Shown: positions 41,162 to 50,905, counted from the first letter of the stretch. The stretch is DNA of 64,000 nucleotides from Ruminococcus gauvreauii (GCF_025151995.1 NZ_CP102290.1:3100001-3164000); one strand, 5' to 3'. Numbers and translations: made by a program. Notes: generated by a model not told the origin, from the letters alone.

Positions 41162-42571
41162 ATGAATAACAAATATGATGTGATAATCATAGGCGCAGGA
41201 CCGTCGGGAATATTCTGTGCATATACGCTGATCCAGGAGAATCCCGGTCTGAAGATTCTGATGATCGAGAAGGGCCGCGCGATTGAGAACAGAAGCTGTC
41301 CCAAGCGCAGGACACAAAAATGCATGGGCTGCAGCCCGTGTTCGATCACCACAGGATTTGCGGGGGCGGGAGCTTTTTCAGATGGGAAACTGTCACTCTC
41401 GCCTGATGTCGGAGGGAATCTGCCGGAGATTCTGGGTTATGAAAAGACCGTACAGCTCTTGAAAGAGTCTGATGATATCTATCTGAAATTCGGTGCAGAC
41501 AGTAAGGTGTATGGGCTTGATAAGGAAAAAGAACTGCGGGAGATCCGGAAAAAGGCGATCAACGCAAATCTAAAACTGGTAGAATGTCCCATCCGCCATC
41601 TGGGGACGGAGGAAGGTTATAAGATTTACCAGCGTCTTGAGGATCACCTGCTAAGTCAGGGAATTCAGGTGAAATTTAACACCATGGTGACGGATATCAC
41701 GATAGAAGAGGGCTGTGCAAAAAATGTTGTGACGCAGGACGGTGAAATTTATCAGGCAGATGAGATTGTCGCATCTGTGGGCAGGGAAGGAGCCGATTGG
41801 CTGAGCCATGTCTGCCGTGATCACGGCATTGAGACGGAGGTCGGGACAGTTGATATCGGTGTGCGTGTAGAAGTTCGGGATGAGGTCATGGAATTCCTGA
41901 ACAAAAATCTGTATGAAGCGAAGCTGATTTACTATACGCCTACGTTTGACGATAAGGTTCGTACCTTCTGCACGAATCCTTCCGGAGAAGTCGCAACGGA
42001 ATACTATGAACACGGTCTGGCTGTGGTTAACGGCCACGCTTACAAATCTGCTGAGTATAAGACGAATAACACGAATTTTGCGCTTCTCGTCTCTAAAAAT
42101 TTCACCAAACCATTTAAGACACCGATTGAATACGGAAAGGCGGTCGCACAGCTGAGCAACATGCTGTGTGACGGAAAGATCATGGTTCAGACGTTCGGGG
42201 ATCTCAGGAGGGGCAGAAGAACGACCGAGGAACGGTTGTGCAGGAACAATCTGATCCCCACACTTAAGGACTCCGTGCCCGGGGACCTTTCATTAGTGCT
42301 GCCTCACCGAATCATGGTGGATATTTCCGAGATGATCATGGCGCTCGATAAGGTGACTCCCGGAATTGCCAGTGATGAGACGCTTCTGTATGGGGTCGAG
42401 GTGAAGTTCTACTCTAATAAAGTCGTGGTAGACCGTGATTTTCAGACCAGTATCAGCGGGCTCCGCGCCATCGGCGACGGTGCGTCTGTGACACGCGGGC
42501 TGCAGCAGGCGAGTGCAAACGGCATCAGTGCGGCGAGAAGCATTTTACGTAAATTGAGTGGAGAAGAATGA
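41162..42571 (+). CDS. FAD-dependent oxidoreductase (NAD(P)/FAD family)
   Basis: The 469-residue protein starts with a Rossmann FAD motif (VIIIGAGPSGIFCAY, GxGxxG at about 11-16). A Cys-rich stretch (CPKRRTQKCMGCSPC) near 45-60 is followed by FAGAGAFSDGKLSLS. The end IGDGASVTRGLQQASANGISAA is the conserved FAD-binding closing motif. It belongs to the widely conserved, uncharacterised FAD-dependent protein family of Firmicutes; reaction unknown. Its stop overlaps the next start. Confidence 0.88.
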   Translation: MNNKYDVIIIGAGPSGIFCAYTLIQENPGLKILMIEKGRAIENRSCPKRRTQKCMGCSPCSITTGFAGAGAFSDGKLSLSPDVGGNLPEILGYEKTVQLLKESDDIYLKFGADSKVYGLDKEKELREIRKKAINANLKLVECPIRHLGTEEGYKIYQRLEDHLLSQGIQVKFNTMVTDITIEEGCAKNVVTQDGEIYQADEIVASVGREGADWLSHVCRDHGIETEVGTVDIGVRVEVRDEVMEFLNKNLYEAKLIYYTPTFDDKVRTFCTNPSGEVATEYYEHGLAVVNGHAYKSAEYKTNNTNFALLVSKNFTKPFKTPIEYGKAVAQLSNMLCDGKIMVQTFGDLRRGRRTTEERLCRNNLIPTLKDSVPGDLSLVLPHRIMVDISEMIMALDKVTPGIASDETLLYGVEVKFYSNKVVVDRDFQTSISGLRAIGDGASVTRGLQQASANGISAARSILRKLSGEE

Positions 42572-43167
42572 CAATGGATTTTCATATGAGCATAGAATCG
42601 GTGATGAAACAAAAGATGGAAAAGCGGCTTGGCGCCATCGTACTGTATGTGATGTATGCAGGTATCTGTGAGCTGCACAAAATCGACGGACGGGTAAGGG
42701 AAGAGATCGACAGCTGGCCGGACGGGATGACGTACTGCCTTGCATGCTCCAAGGATGGACCGAGACTGTTTTTTCGCAAGAATAAAGATAAGCTGCAGCG
42801 TTTGAATCCCCGGATCCAAAGGTATTACGACACCTGTATCACATTCCGCAGCCTGGAGGCGGCATCTATGGTGCTGACAGGAAGACAGGGAATCGCTCAG
42901 GCGTATGCCGCGCATGCATTTACACTGCATGGGGACGTCGGAACAGCGATGGAGCTGACGCGCTGTGTGGATGTGGTAGAATCCTATCTTTTTCCGAAGG
43001 TGATGACCAGGCGGATATTAAAGGAAGTGGCACAAAAGCACTGCGGTACACTGGCACTGTACACGAGAATACTGATCGGTGCGGCGAGAGGGGCATATAC
43101 GATGTCGCCGGAGGAGAAGAAACCATACCGGATCAAATGTATGCATAAAAAATTTGAGGAGACGTAA
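42568..43167 (+). CDS. SCP2-like protein
   Basis: The 199-residue product starts at an ATGA overlap (an alternative ATG lies 6 bases on). The middle, FRSLEAASMVLTGRQGIAQAYAAHAFTLHGDV, resembles SCP2 sterol-carrier folds, where GD is followed by a hydrophobic helix (given for orientation; the match is partial). No signal peptide. It leads into an iron alcohol dehydrogenase and an aldehyde dehydrogenase. A lipid-handling partner is plausible. Confidence 0.55.
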   Translation: MTMDFHMSIESVMKQKMEKRLGAIVLYVMYAGICELHKIDGRVREEIDSWPDGMTYCLACSKDGPRLFFRKNKDKLQRLNPRIQRYYDTCITFRSLEAASMVLTGRQGIAQAYAAHAFTLHGDVGTAMELTRCVDVVESYLFPKVMTRRILKEVAQKHCGTLALYTRILIGAARGAYTMSPEEKKPYRIKCMHKKFEET

Positions 43168-43172
43168 CACGT

Positions 43173-44357
43173 ATGATACCAGAATATTATGAATTTCAGA
43201 GCTCGGCAAAAGTGATGTGCGGACGGTATGCGCTGGAAAACATTCCGTCAGAACTTGAAAATCTGGGGGCGGAAAAACCGATGGTGCTCTCTGATGAAAT
43301 GCTGAAGAAAATCGGTACATTGAAGATTGTGCTGGATGCAATGATGGGGGGCGGAACTGAACCGGGCGGTATTTATACCAGCATTCCGCCGGACTCTTCT
43401 CTGAAGGTCGTGCATAATATTGTAAAAGAATACCGCAGGCTTGGCTGTGACAGCCTTGTTGCGGTGGGGGGAGGTTCTGTCATCGATACGGCGAAGGGAG
43501 TCCGGATGGTCCTTTCTCAGAATGTGGAGGATTTGCTGGATATCTGGGGCTGTGAAAACATGACAGGGCTGAATCATATTCCGTTTATCGCAGTGCCGAC
43601 AACCTCCGGGACGGGTTCGGAGTCTACACTTGTAGCAGTCATCAAAAATGAGGCCCGCAGGCTGAAGATGGAGTTTATCTCTTACTATCTGCAGCCGGAT
43701 GCAGCTGTGCTGGACGAAAGGATGACAGAGACGCTTCCGCCGAGAATGACAGCTTCCACGGGTATGGATGCCCTCTGTCACGCGATTGAGGCGTATACCT
43801 GTATTCAGAAGAATCCGCCAAGCGACGCGTATGCGGTGGGTGCCATCCGTCTGATCGCAGATAATCTGGAGCGTGCAGTGACAAACGGAAGAGACAAAAA
43901 GGCGCGCCTTGCCATGGCAAATGCATCCATGATGGCGGGCGCGGCATTTTCAAACAGCATGGTCGGCGTGATACATGCCGTCGGTCATGCGCTCGGCGGT
44001 GTCTGCCGGGTTCCGCACGGGGATGCGATGACGATCCTGCTGCCGCACGGCATGGCATTTAATCACCGGCTTTGCAAAGAGATGTATGCCGAGCTGCTGC
44101 TGCATCTCGCCGGAGCGGAGGTCTTTGCCAGGACTCCAGAAAGTGAACGGGGAAAAGAAGCGATACGCGCCGTGTGGGAACTGCGTATGCGTCTGCATAA
44201 AGAGTGCGGACTCCCCGTCAGGCTGCGGGAATGCGGTGTTAAAAGAAGTGATTTTGCCCAGATTGCCAGGACGGCGATCAATGACGGTGCCATGATCGTC
44301 AACCCGCGTGAGGTGAAATATGAGGACGTTATTTTTATCCTGGAGAAAGCGTTCTGA
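43173..44357 (+). CDS. Iron-containing alcohol dehydrogenase
   Basis: A 394-residue group III alcohol dehydrogenase. The NAD loop is AVGGGSVIDTAKG, followed by TTSGTGSESTLVAV. The metal site is built from MDALCHAIEAY and HAVGHALGGVCRVPHGDAMTILLPHG (Asp and His ligands). It interconverts alcohols and aldehydes with NAD(P)H. It is 6 bp after the SCP2-like gene and 45 bp before the aldehyde dehydrogenase, so the products could act in sequence. Confidence 0.93.
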   Translation: MIPEYYEFQSSAKVMCGRYALENIPSELENLGAEKPMVLSDEMLKKIGTLKIVLDAMMGGGTEPGGIYTSIPPDSSLKVVHNIVKEYRRLGCDSLVAVGGGSVIDTAKGVRMVLSQNVEDLLDIWGCENMTGLNHIPFIAVPTTSGTGSESTLVAVIKNEARRLKMEFISYYLQPDAAVLDERMTETLPPRMTASTGMDALCHAIEAYTCIQKNPPSDAYAVGAIRLIADNLERAVTNGRDKKARLAMANASMMAGAAFSNSMVGVIHAVGHALGGVCRVPHGDAMTILLPHGMAFNHRLCKEMYAELLLHLAGAEVFARTPESERGKEAIRAVWELRMRLHKECGLPVRLRECGVKRSDFAQIARTAINDGAMIVNPREVKYEDVIFILEKAF

Positions 44358-44402
44358 CATGGATTTGTGACAATGAACGGAGAAGATGAAAGGGGATAGG
44401 TT

Positions 44403-45773
44403 ATGGATATCAGAAAACTGGTGAAAATACAACAGACGTTTTTTTCGGGAAACCAGACAAAAAGTCTTCAGTTCCGGATGACGGCACTGAGCCGTCTGGA
44501 GGCGGGCATAAAAAAGAACGAGTCAGAGATACTGAGCGCACTGAAGCAGGATCTGCATAAATCAGGTGCGGAGTCCTATATGGCGGAGGTCGGCATGACG
44601 CTCTCTGAGCTGCGCTACGTCAAACGCCATCTTCCGTTCTGGATCAGAGGAAGGAGAGTGTCGACACCGCTTGTCCATTTTCCGGCGAAAAGCTTTGTGA
44701 TCCCGGAGCCATACGGTGTGACGCTGATTATGTCCCCGTGGAACTATCCGTTTATGCTGTGCATGGAACCGCTGATCGGGGCTATCGCCGCGGGGAATTG
44801 CTGTGTTCTGAAACCCTCCGCATATGCGCCTACTGTTTCGAGAGTGATCCAGAAGATCATATCTGAAGTGTTCCCGAGAAAATATGTGGCTGTCGTCGAA
44901 GGCGGCAGAAAAGAAAATACGGAGCTTTTGAATCAAAGATTTGATTATATCTTCTTCACCGGCGGCGTGGAAGTCGGGAAGACAGTTATGGAAAAAGCTG
45001 CAAAGAATCTGACTCCGGTAACGCTGGAGCTGGGGGGAAAGAGTCCGTGTATCGTCGACGCGACTGCGGATCTTGATCTGGCGGCACGCCGTATCGTGTT
45101 TGGAAAGTTTCTGAACAGCGGTCAGACCTGTGTGGCGCCTGATTACCTTCTGGTAGAAGAAATCGTAAAGGATGAGCTTGTCACATACCTGAAGAAATGG
45201 CTTCACAAAATGCTGGGGAGCGAACCGGTGATGCACCCTGATTATCCCAGGATCATCAATCAGAAGCATTTTAACCGACTGATGGAGCTGATAAAGGATG
45301 AGGCGGTACTGGAAGGCGGATATGCGAATCAGGATACGATGCAGATCGCACCGACGATCCTGGACCATATCACCTGGGAGTCGCCGGTTATGCAGCAGGA
45401 GATATTCGGACCGATTCTCCCCATTCTGACGTTTTGCAATATACCGGAAGCGATATCGCGTGTGAAGGCGAAAGATAAGCCTTTGGCACTGTATCTGTTC
45501 ACCAGGGATCCTGCGATGGAACACCGGGTGCTGAAAGAACTATCATTTGGGGGCGGATGTATCAACGATACGATCATTCACCTGGCCACATCCCAGATGG
45601 GATTCGGAGGGGTCGGCGCAAGCGGTATGGGAAGCTATCATGGAAAGGCATCTTTTGAGACATTCAGCCACAGGAAGAGTGTGCTGCAGAAATATAACTG
45701 GCTGGACCTGCCGATGCGGTATTATCCGCTGACGAAGTGGAAAGAGACGCTGATCAGATTATTCTTACGGTAA
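44403..45773 (+). CDS. Aldehyde dehydrogenase, class 3 (fatty aldehyde type)
   Basis: A 456-residue ALDH with catalytic Glu in VTLELGGKSPCIV and catalytic Cys in NSGQTCVAPDYLL. It is short (no N-terminal oligomerisation extension) and ends WKETLIRLFLR, an amphipathic tail like membrane-associated fatty aldehyde dehydrogenases. With the alcohol dehydrogenase and SCP2-like genes it suggests long-chain alcohol/aldehyde turnover (inference). Confidence 0.92.
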   Translation: MDIRKLVKIQQTFFSGNQTKSLQFRMTALSRLEAGIKKNESEILSALKQDLHKSGAESYMAEVGMTLSELRYVKRHLPFWIRGRRVSTPLVHFPAKSFVIPEPYGVTLIMSPWNYPFMLCMEPLIGAIAAGNCCVLKPSAYAPTVSRVIQKIISEVFPRKYVAVVEGGRKENTELLNQRFDYIFFTGGVEVGKTVMEKAAKNLTPVTLELGGKSPCIVDATADLDLAARRIVFGKFLNSGQTCVAPDYLLVEEIVKDELVTYLKKWLHKMLGSEPVMHPDYPRIINQKHFNRLMELIKDEAVLEGGYANQDTMQIAPTILDHITWESPVMQQEIFGPILPILTFCNIPEAISRVKAKDKPLALYLFTRDPAMEHRVLKELSFGGGCINDTIIHLATSQMGFGGVGASGMGSYHGKASFETFSHRKSVLQKYNWLDLPMRYYPLTKWKETLIRLFLR

Positions 45774-45776
45774 GTG

Positions 45777-45803
45777 AAAAAGAGGTCCGGCGGACCTCTT
45801 TTT
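45777..45803. terminator. Bidirectional terminator
   Basis: AAAAAGAGGTCC-GGC-GGACCTCTTTTT, 12-bp perfect stem. Confidence 0.92.
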
Positions 45804-45834
45804 CAGTAAAGGAATATATAGATGGATTCAGATA

Positions 45835-46980
45835 TTAATCCTCGTCGATGCTGATTGGATATTTACCATACTTTTTGTAGGTGTCAAAGATCGCCACGAT
45901 ATTTTCAGGCGGACAGTCGGACTGGATATTGTGTCCGCATGCGAACAGATAACCGCCGCCCGGCGCAAAGTCACGTATTTTCTGCTTAACATCCGCGATG
46001 ACTGCATCTGTTGGCCCGGCAAATTTCCCCTGATTGTCAAGACCGCCGTGCAGTACCAGCTTTCCGTAAGTCATTTCTTTTATTTTCCTGCTGTCCTGCA
46101 TGCCCGCAGCGTTTGCCTGTACCGGCTGTATAATATCGACTCCGGCATCACGAAGTGAGTCAAACGCCCAGGAGATTGATCCGCAGCTGTGGTATGCTAC
46201 TTTTGCATCGCAGTATTTATGCATGGAGTCGATGACTCTCCTGATACGCGGCTGTACTCGCTTTTCGAACTGCTCCGGCTGGACCAGCGGACCGTTCTGT
46301 GTTCCCCAGTCGTCTCCCAGCCACATGATGTCGACATACTCGCCGACTTCTTTGAGCATGGTCTCATACCAGGCACTCCACCAGTCGGCAGCCATATCCA
46401 TCAGGTAGTCTGCAAACTCAGGATCGCCGGCGAAGTCACCCATGAAGTTCTGCATGCCTCTCCACTCCCAGGCCTGATAGAATACAGAACCGTGCTCACC
46501 GATGACGATCGCCTTGTCTGTGTTCTCTCTCAGGTATTTCGCACGTTCTCTCATTCCGGCAAATCTGGAAGGATCGGTTGGGTCAGACGGTTTAAAGGCT
46601 TTCAGATCTTCTATGGTATCGGCATCTTCGAGCGGGTTTTTTACGAAATCGAAATATTCACCCATCTGTTTGAAGTAAACACCGTTCTCATCATAAAAGC
46701 CGCCGTTTTCATCAATCCGCATCTGCCATCCGTCTGGCGGGTTGGTCAGGAGCGGACGTGTGTCCACATCAAAGTAATCCAGTACGTAATCACTTACAAG
46801 GGCGAGTCCCTGTTTGATATCGCGGATGACGATCTCCTCTTCCTCATGTCCGATATATTTGAGCAGATTGCGGTATGCATCTGCCTGGATGCCGGTAACT
46901 GCATTGTTACCCCAGTCAACGGCAATGCGGTCTGCTTCCTCAAAGTTCAATGTTTTTAATACTCGTTCTCTTGACGTCAT
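45835..46980 (-). CDS. Uroporphyrinogen decarboxylase-fold methyltransferase-like protein
   Basis: A 381-residue UroD superfamily member (TSRERVLKTLNFEEADRIAVDW, YHSCGSISWAFDSLRDAGVD, LHGGLDNQGKFAGPTDAV, ending ACGHNIQSDCPPENIVAIF). The His/Cys set H-C...C fits the zinc site of corrinoid methyltransferases such as MtbA/MtaA rather than heme synthesis. No corrinoid protein is adjacent. AGGAGG precedes the ATG. It is divergent from an AraC regulator, which may control it. Confidence 0.88.
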   Translation of the reverse strand: MTSRERVLKTLNFEEADRIAVDWGNNAVTGIQADAYRNLLKYIGHEEEEIVIRDIKQGLALVSDYVLDYFDVDTRPLLTNPPDGWQMRIDENGGFYDENGVYFKQMGEYFDFVKNPLEDADTIEDLKAFKPSDPTDPSRFAGMRERAKYLRENTDKAIVIGEHGSVFYQAWEWRGMQNFMGDFAGDPEFADYLMDMAADWWSAWYETMLKEVGEYVDIMWLGDDWGTQNGPLVQPEQFEKRVQPRIRRVIDSMHKYCDAKVAYHSCGSISWAFDSLRDAGVDIIQPVQANAAGMQDSRKIKEMTYGKLVLHGGLDNQGKFAGPTDAVIADVKQKIRDFAPGGGYLFACGHNIQSDCPPENIVAIFDTYKKYGKYPISIDED

Positions 46981-47244
46981 ATATTGCGCCTCCTGTTATA
47001 CTTTTTGGTTTGAGTTACACCCGCAGATCACGCGGGGAACGGTCTTGATAAAATCATGCATGAATTCATTTGATGTTATCAGTTTATCACACCGATTGTT
47101 GAAATTAGCATAACGATGCAAGAATAAAGTAGCACAATCTTATGATTTTTCTGGAGTGTGTCTGGTTTCTGTGCTATAGTGTCAGTATAATGCCACATCT
47201 CATAGAGAAAACGATATACTTCAAATTTAACAGAGGTGCTGTAT

Positions 47245-48183
47245 ATGGAAAATTATATTGACTTCCCGCTGAAAAATACGGCGATCGCGGCAGAAGCTGC
47301 GGAATATGAAAGCGAGACGGTGATCGCTGAGCACACACATGCATTTCAGGAATTCGTACTGATCACGAAGGGCGCGTGCATGCACCGGTTCCGCGGCATT
47401 GAGATGCCGCTGATTTCCGGAGATGTTTTTTTAGTTCCCGCCCACCAGAAACATGGTTACATGATGAATTCCCAGATTCGGTTTATTAACTGTTATTTTT
47501 TTCCGGAACAGTTGGGTGAGGAGTGGAAGCAGCTGATGCGCGAGACACTTCCGCCGGGCTCGGCTACTGACAGTATGGAAGACATCCGTTCGCAGTGGGA
47601 AAATCTGCTCGAGAACATGTCCGGTAATGATACAGATGACGCGGCTTCTCTTACAAATGATGAGAAGTCTCATATTCAGGGAATTATCCATCTCACACCG
47701 CAGGAGGCTCTTCGCGTTGAGGCTCTGCTGCTCCAGATTCTTGAAGAACAGGACTGTACGCAGTTCGGTGCAGAGTACATCAAAGCGTCACTTCTGCAGG
47801 TTATCCTTGTCACGATCAAACGGGCGCAGAACCGGCAGCCGCCAAAGCTGCTGAAACATAATACTAGAAAACGGGAACTGGTAGGCAGTGCCCTTTCGTA
47901 CATGGAAGAGCACTTTAGTGAAGAACTGGATGTCGCAAAACTTGCCCGGGATTCTGCGCTTTCAGAGAGCTATTTCCGGATGCTTTTTAAGGATGTGACG
48001 GGACTGACTCCGCTGGAGTATGTGACGCGTGTCCGTATCATTAAATCTTTGGAGTTTCTGCCTGGTGACGGGATTACAATAAGACAGGCCGCAGAGCAGG
48101 TGGGAATCTACGACCCGAATTACTTTACCAGAGTATTTAAAAAAGTGATGGGATATCCGCCCAGCTATTTTAAGAAGATCTGA
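47245..48183 (+). CDS. AraC family regulator with cupin sensor
   Basis: The product is 312 residues from ATG 47245, 6 bp after AGAGGTG. An N-terminal cupin (HTHAFQEFVLITKG, PAHQKHGYMM) is followed by an AraC double HTH (ELDVAKLARDSALSESYFRM and IRQAAEQVGIYDPNYFTRVF). Divergent from the UroD-type gene across 264 bp, so it probably regulates it. The 3' end overlaps a convergent gene by 14 bp. Confidence 0.9.
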   Translation: MENYIDFPLKNTAIAAEAAEYESETVIAEHTHAFQEFVLITKGACMHRFRGIEMPLISGDVFLVPAHQKHGYMMNSQIRFINCYFFPEQLGEEWKQLMRETLPPGSATDSMEDIRSQWENLLENMSGNDTDDAASLTNDEKSHIQGIIHLTPQEALRVEALLLQILEEQDCTQFGAEYIKASLLQVILVTIKRAQNRQPPKLLKHNTRKRELVGSALSYMEEHFSEELDVAKLARDSALSESYFRMLFKDVTGLTPLEYVTRVRIIKSLEFLPGDGITIRQAAEQVGIYDPNYFTRVFKKVMGYPPSYFKKI

Positions 48184-48631
48184 TCCTGCCAAGTGCAGTG
48201 ACTGATATGGCACCGGTGATATCTATGTTACGGACCGTTTCCGGATAAGTCAGGTTAAAGCCTAGGACAGCATCCTTAGCAGCAGCAGCGTTTGTAGTGA
48301 AACTGCCGGATGCGGAGGCGTTACGTGCCGCAGACCCTGACGGTGCAAAAAATGAGTATAGTAAGTTGAGCCGGCCGTTTATTTTAGGTGTTATTTGAAA
48401 GTAACTGTTTATTTCTGGTGTTGCTAAAAATACATAATCAATAAGATATAAATAACCGGACGCCAACCGTATCTCATGATTGTTAAGTGAAATCAGATCG
48501 CCTTCCTGAAACAGAACCTGCATTGTCAGGTCTGTGTTGGAGGGCTGATTGGACTGCACTCCATATTGAGCATAAGATTGTATTTCATACGGCTTGCAAT
48601 CGGGTTTGGGATGACAGAAACAAAATTTCAT
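48170..48631 (-). CDS. BclA-like jelly-roll surface protein, collagen-free
   Basis: The product is 153 residues from the ATG at 48631 (AAGGAA upstream). The C-terminal ~120 residues show the beta-rich pattern of BclA/C1q-TNF-like domains of exosporium collagen-like proteins (FQEGDLISLNNHEIRL, GYLYLIDYVFLA, NGRLNLLYSF, NIDITGAISVTALGRI). The usual Gly-X-X collagen stalk is missing, replaced by a short CFCHPKPDCKP segment. Possibly spore-surface, fitting the spore-forming host. It overlaps the convergent AraC end. Confidence 0.6.
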   Translation of the reverse strand: MKFCFCHPKPDCKPYEIQSYAQYGVQSNQPSNTDLTMQVLFQEGDLISLNNHEIRLASGYLYLIDYVFLATPEINSYFQITPKINGRLNLLYSFFAPSGSAARNASASGSFTTNAAAAKDAVLGFNLTYPETVRNIDITGAISVTALGRIRSS

Positions 48632-48698
48632 ATGATTATGGTTTCCTTTTTTATTTAGTATATAGATTTGCAGGGGAAATGCCACTCGGCGCAGATTA

Positions 48699-48725
48699 CT
48701 AGCACTCACTAAAATTGAGTGCTAA
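48699..48725. promoter_or_regulatory. CIRCE element (HrcA operator) upstream of htpG
   Basis: CTAGCACTC-N9-GAGTGCTAA; it differs from the consensus TTAGCACTC-N9-GAGTGCTAA at a single base. It lies just upstream of the htpG promoter. Confidence 0.88.
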
Positions 48726-48732
48726 TTTTTTC

Positions 48733-48761
48733 TTGACTTTTTGCACAATGGGTATTAAGAT
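48733..48761 (+). promoter_or_regulatory. htpG promoter
   Basis: TTGACT (48733-48738), 17 bp, TAAGAT (48756-48761). CIRCE lies 8 bp upstream of the -35. Confidence 0.6.
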
Positions 48762-48805
48762 ATTACCAAACAGTATATTAATTGAACAAAGGAGTGTGGA
48801 CTGCA

Positions 48806-50881
48806 ATGGCAGAGAATTTAAAACGCGGTAATTTATCAATCGACAGCGATAATATTTTTCCGATTATTAAAAAATGGCTGTATTCCGATCACGATATTTT
48901 TGTACGTGAGATGATTTCCAACGGATGTGATGCCATCACAAAGCTGAAAAAGCTGGAAATTATGGGTGAATACACATTTCCGGATGATTATAAATGTAAG
49001 ATTGATGTTATCGTAAATCCGGAGAAGAAGACTCTGAAGTTTATCGACAGCGGACTCGGTATGACGGAGGAAGAAGTAGAAGAGTATATTACTCAGATTG
49101 CATTTTCAGGGGCAACCCAGTTCCTGGAAAAGTATAAGGACAAGACGAATGAAGACCAGATCATCGGACATTTCGGACTTGGATTCTATTCTGCATTCAT
49201 GGTGGCAGACGATGTGCATATTGATACGCTTTCTTTCAAAGAAGGCGCAAAACCGGTACACTGGGAGTGTGACGGCGGCGTAGAGTATGAGATCGGTGAG
49301 GGCGATAAACAGACCGTCGGTACCGAGATTACCCTGTTCCTGAATGAAGACAGTCTGGAATTCGCAAATGAATACCGTATGCGTGAAGTCATCGAAAAAT
49401 ACTGCTCCTTCATGCCGGTAGAAATCTTCCTGTCCAAAGAGAACGCCGAACAGGAATACGAGACGATTGAAGAGTCAGAATTAAGAGAAGATGACGTGAT
49501 CGTGGAGCGTATCCATGAGGAGGCCAGGACAGAGGAACAGGAAAATGAAGACGGAGAAAAGGAAGTCGTGGAGATTTCTCCTGCCCGTGACATGGTGAAG
49601 ATCAATAAACGACCGGTTTCCTTAAGCGATACACAGCCGCTCTGGATGAAGCATCCGAATGACTGCACGGATGAGGAGTATAAAGAATTTTATCGCAAAG
49701 TATTTATGGATTATAAAGAGCCTCTGTTCTGGATCCATCTGAATACAGACTATCCGTTTAATTTAAAGGGTATCCTGTACTTCCCGAAGATCAATACAGA
49801 ATACGATTCCATTGAGGGAACCATCAAACTGTACAACAATCAGGTATTTATTGCGGACAACATCAAAGAAGTCATTCCGGAATTCCTGATGCTGTTAAAA
49901 GGCGTGATCGACTGTCCGGACCTGCCGCTCAATGTATCCAGAAGCGCGCTGCAGAACGACGGATTTGTTAAGAAGATCTCAGAATATATCAGCAAAAAGG
50001 TTGCGGATAAACTGACTGGCATGTGCAAGACGGACCGCGAAGCCTATGAGAAATGCTGGGATGATATCAGTCCGTTCATCAAGTTCGGATGCATCAAAGA
50101 GACGAAATTCTCAGAGAAGATGATGGACTATATCCTCTACAAAAACCTGGATGGCAAATATCTCACGCTCACTGACTGCATCGAGGAGAATAAGAAACCG
50201 GAAGAGGAAAAAGCAGATGAGGCAGCCGAAGAGACAGTAGCAGAGACAGCGGAGGAAAACAAAGATTCCGAAGAGAAGAAGGAAGTTGTTAAGACAAACA
50301 TCTTCTATGTGACGGACGAGGTACAGCAGAGCCAGTATATCAATATGTTCCGGAAGGAAGGTAAAGATGCCGTTGTCCTGAAACACAATATAGATTCTGC
50401 GTTTATCTCACATGTTGAGCAGGTGAAAGAGGAAGTGCATTTCCAGAGAATCGATGCTGATCTGACAGAAGACTTTAAGGAAGGTGACAGTGAAGAACTG
50501 AAGGAAGCAGCAGAGGCTCTTACTGATATGTTTAAGAAAGTCCTGAATGCAGAGAAGCTTGATGTCAGGGCCGAAAAACTGAAAGATGACAGTGTCTCTG
50601 CAATGATGACACTCTCAGAGGAAAACCGCCGGATGCAGGATATGATGAAGATGTATGGTATGGATTCCAGCATGTTCGGAGGCGGAAATGAGACGCTCGT
50701 GCTCAACGTGAATCATCCGCTCGTGTCCTACATCATGGACCACAAAGAGGATGAGAATACAGATATGATCTGTGAGCAGCTGTATGATATGGCCATGCTC
50801 AGTCATAAACAGCTTTCACCGGAGCAGATGACGAAGTTCCTTGAGAGAAGCAATAAGATCATGATGCTGCTGACGAAATAA
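48806..50881 (+). CDS. htpG: Molecular chaperone HtpG (Hsp90)
   Basis: The product is 691 residues from ATG 48806; an upstream in-frame TTG at 48782 precedes the AAAGGAG site. GHKL ATPase motifs: FVREMISNGCDAITKLKK (Asn/Asp-binding helix), DSGLGMTEEEV and HFGLGFYSAFMVAD. Middle-domain Arg lies in NVSRSALQND, and a C-terminal dimer domain follows. An acidic low-complexity insert (about 475-505) sits between middle and C-terminal domains. HtpG folds client proteins under stress. The CIRCE element puts it under HrcA. Confidence 0.95.
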   Translation: MAENLKRGNLSIDSDNIFPIIKKWLYSDHDIFVREMISNGCDAITKLKKLEIMGEYTFPDDYKCKIDVIVNPEKKTLKFIDSGLGMTEEEVEEYITQIAFSGATQFLEKYKDKTNEDQIIGHFGLGFYSAFMVADDVHIDTLSFKEGAKPVHWECDGGVEYEIGEGDKQTVGTEITLFLNEDSLEFANEYRMREVIEKYCSFMPVEIFLSKENAEQEYETIEESELREDDVIVERIHEEARTEEQENEDGEKEVVEISPARDMVKINKRPVSLSDTQPLWMKHPNDCTDEEYKEFYRKVFMDYKEPLFWIHLNTDYPFNLKGILYFPKINTEYDSIEGTIKLYNNQVFIADNIKEVIPEFLMLLKGVIDCPDLPLNVSRSALQNDGFVKKISEYISKKVADKLTGMCKTDREAYEKCWDDISPFIKFGCIKETKFSEKMMDYILYKNLDGKYLTLTDCIEENKKPEEEKADEAAEETVAETAEENKDSEEKKEVVKTNIFYVTDEVQQSQYINMFRKEGKDAVVLKHNIDSAFISHVEQVKEEVHFQRIDADLTEDFKEGDSEELKEAAEALTDMFKKVLNAEKLDVRAEKLKDDSVSAMMTLSEENRRMQDMMKMYGMDSSMFGGGNETLVLNVNHPLVSYIMDHKEDENTDMICEQLYDMAMLSHKQLSPEQMTKFLERSNKIMMLLTK

Positions 50882-50905
50882 GCAGTCAGCTTATGAGACA
50901 AATAG

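Noticed and set aside
44562..45524. A 320-codon frame opposite the aldehyde dehydrogenase
   Set aside because: The plus strand carries all catalytic motifs; the antisense frame is basic low-quality sequence with no start site.
46189..46959. A 256-codon frame opposite the UroD-like gene
   Set aside because: Antisense shadow; the minus-strand gene has family motifs and an AGGAGG site.
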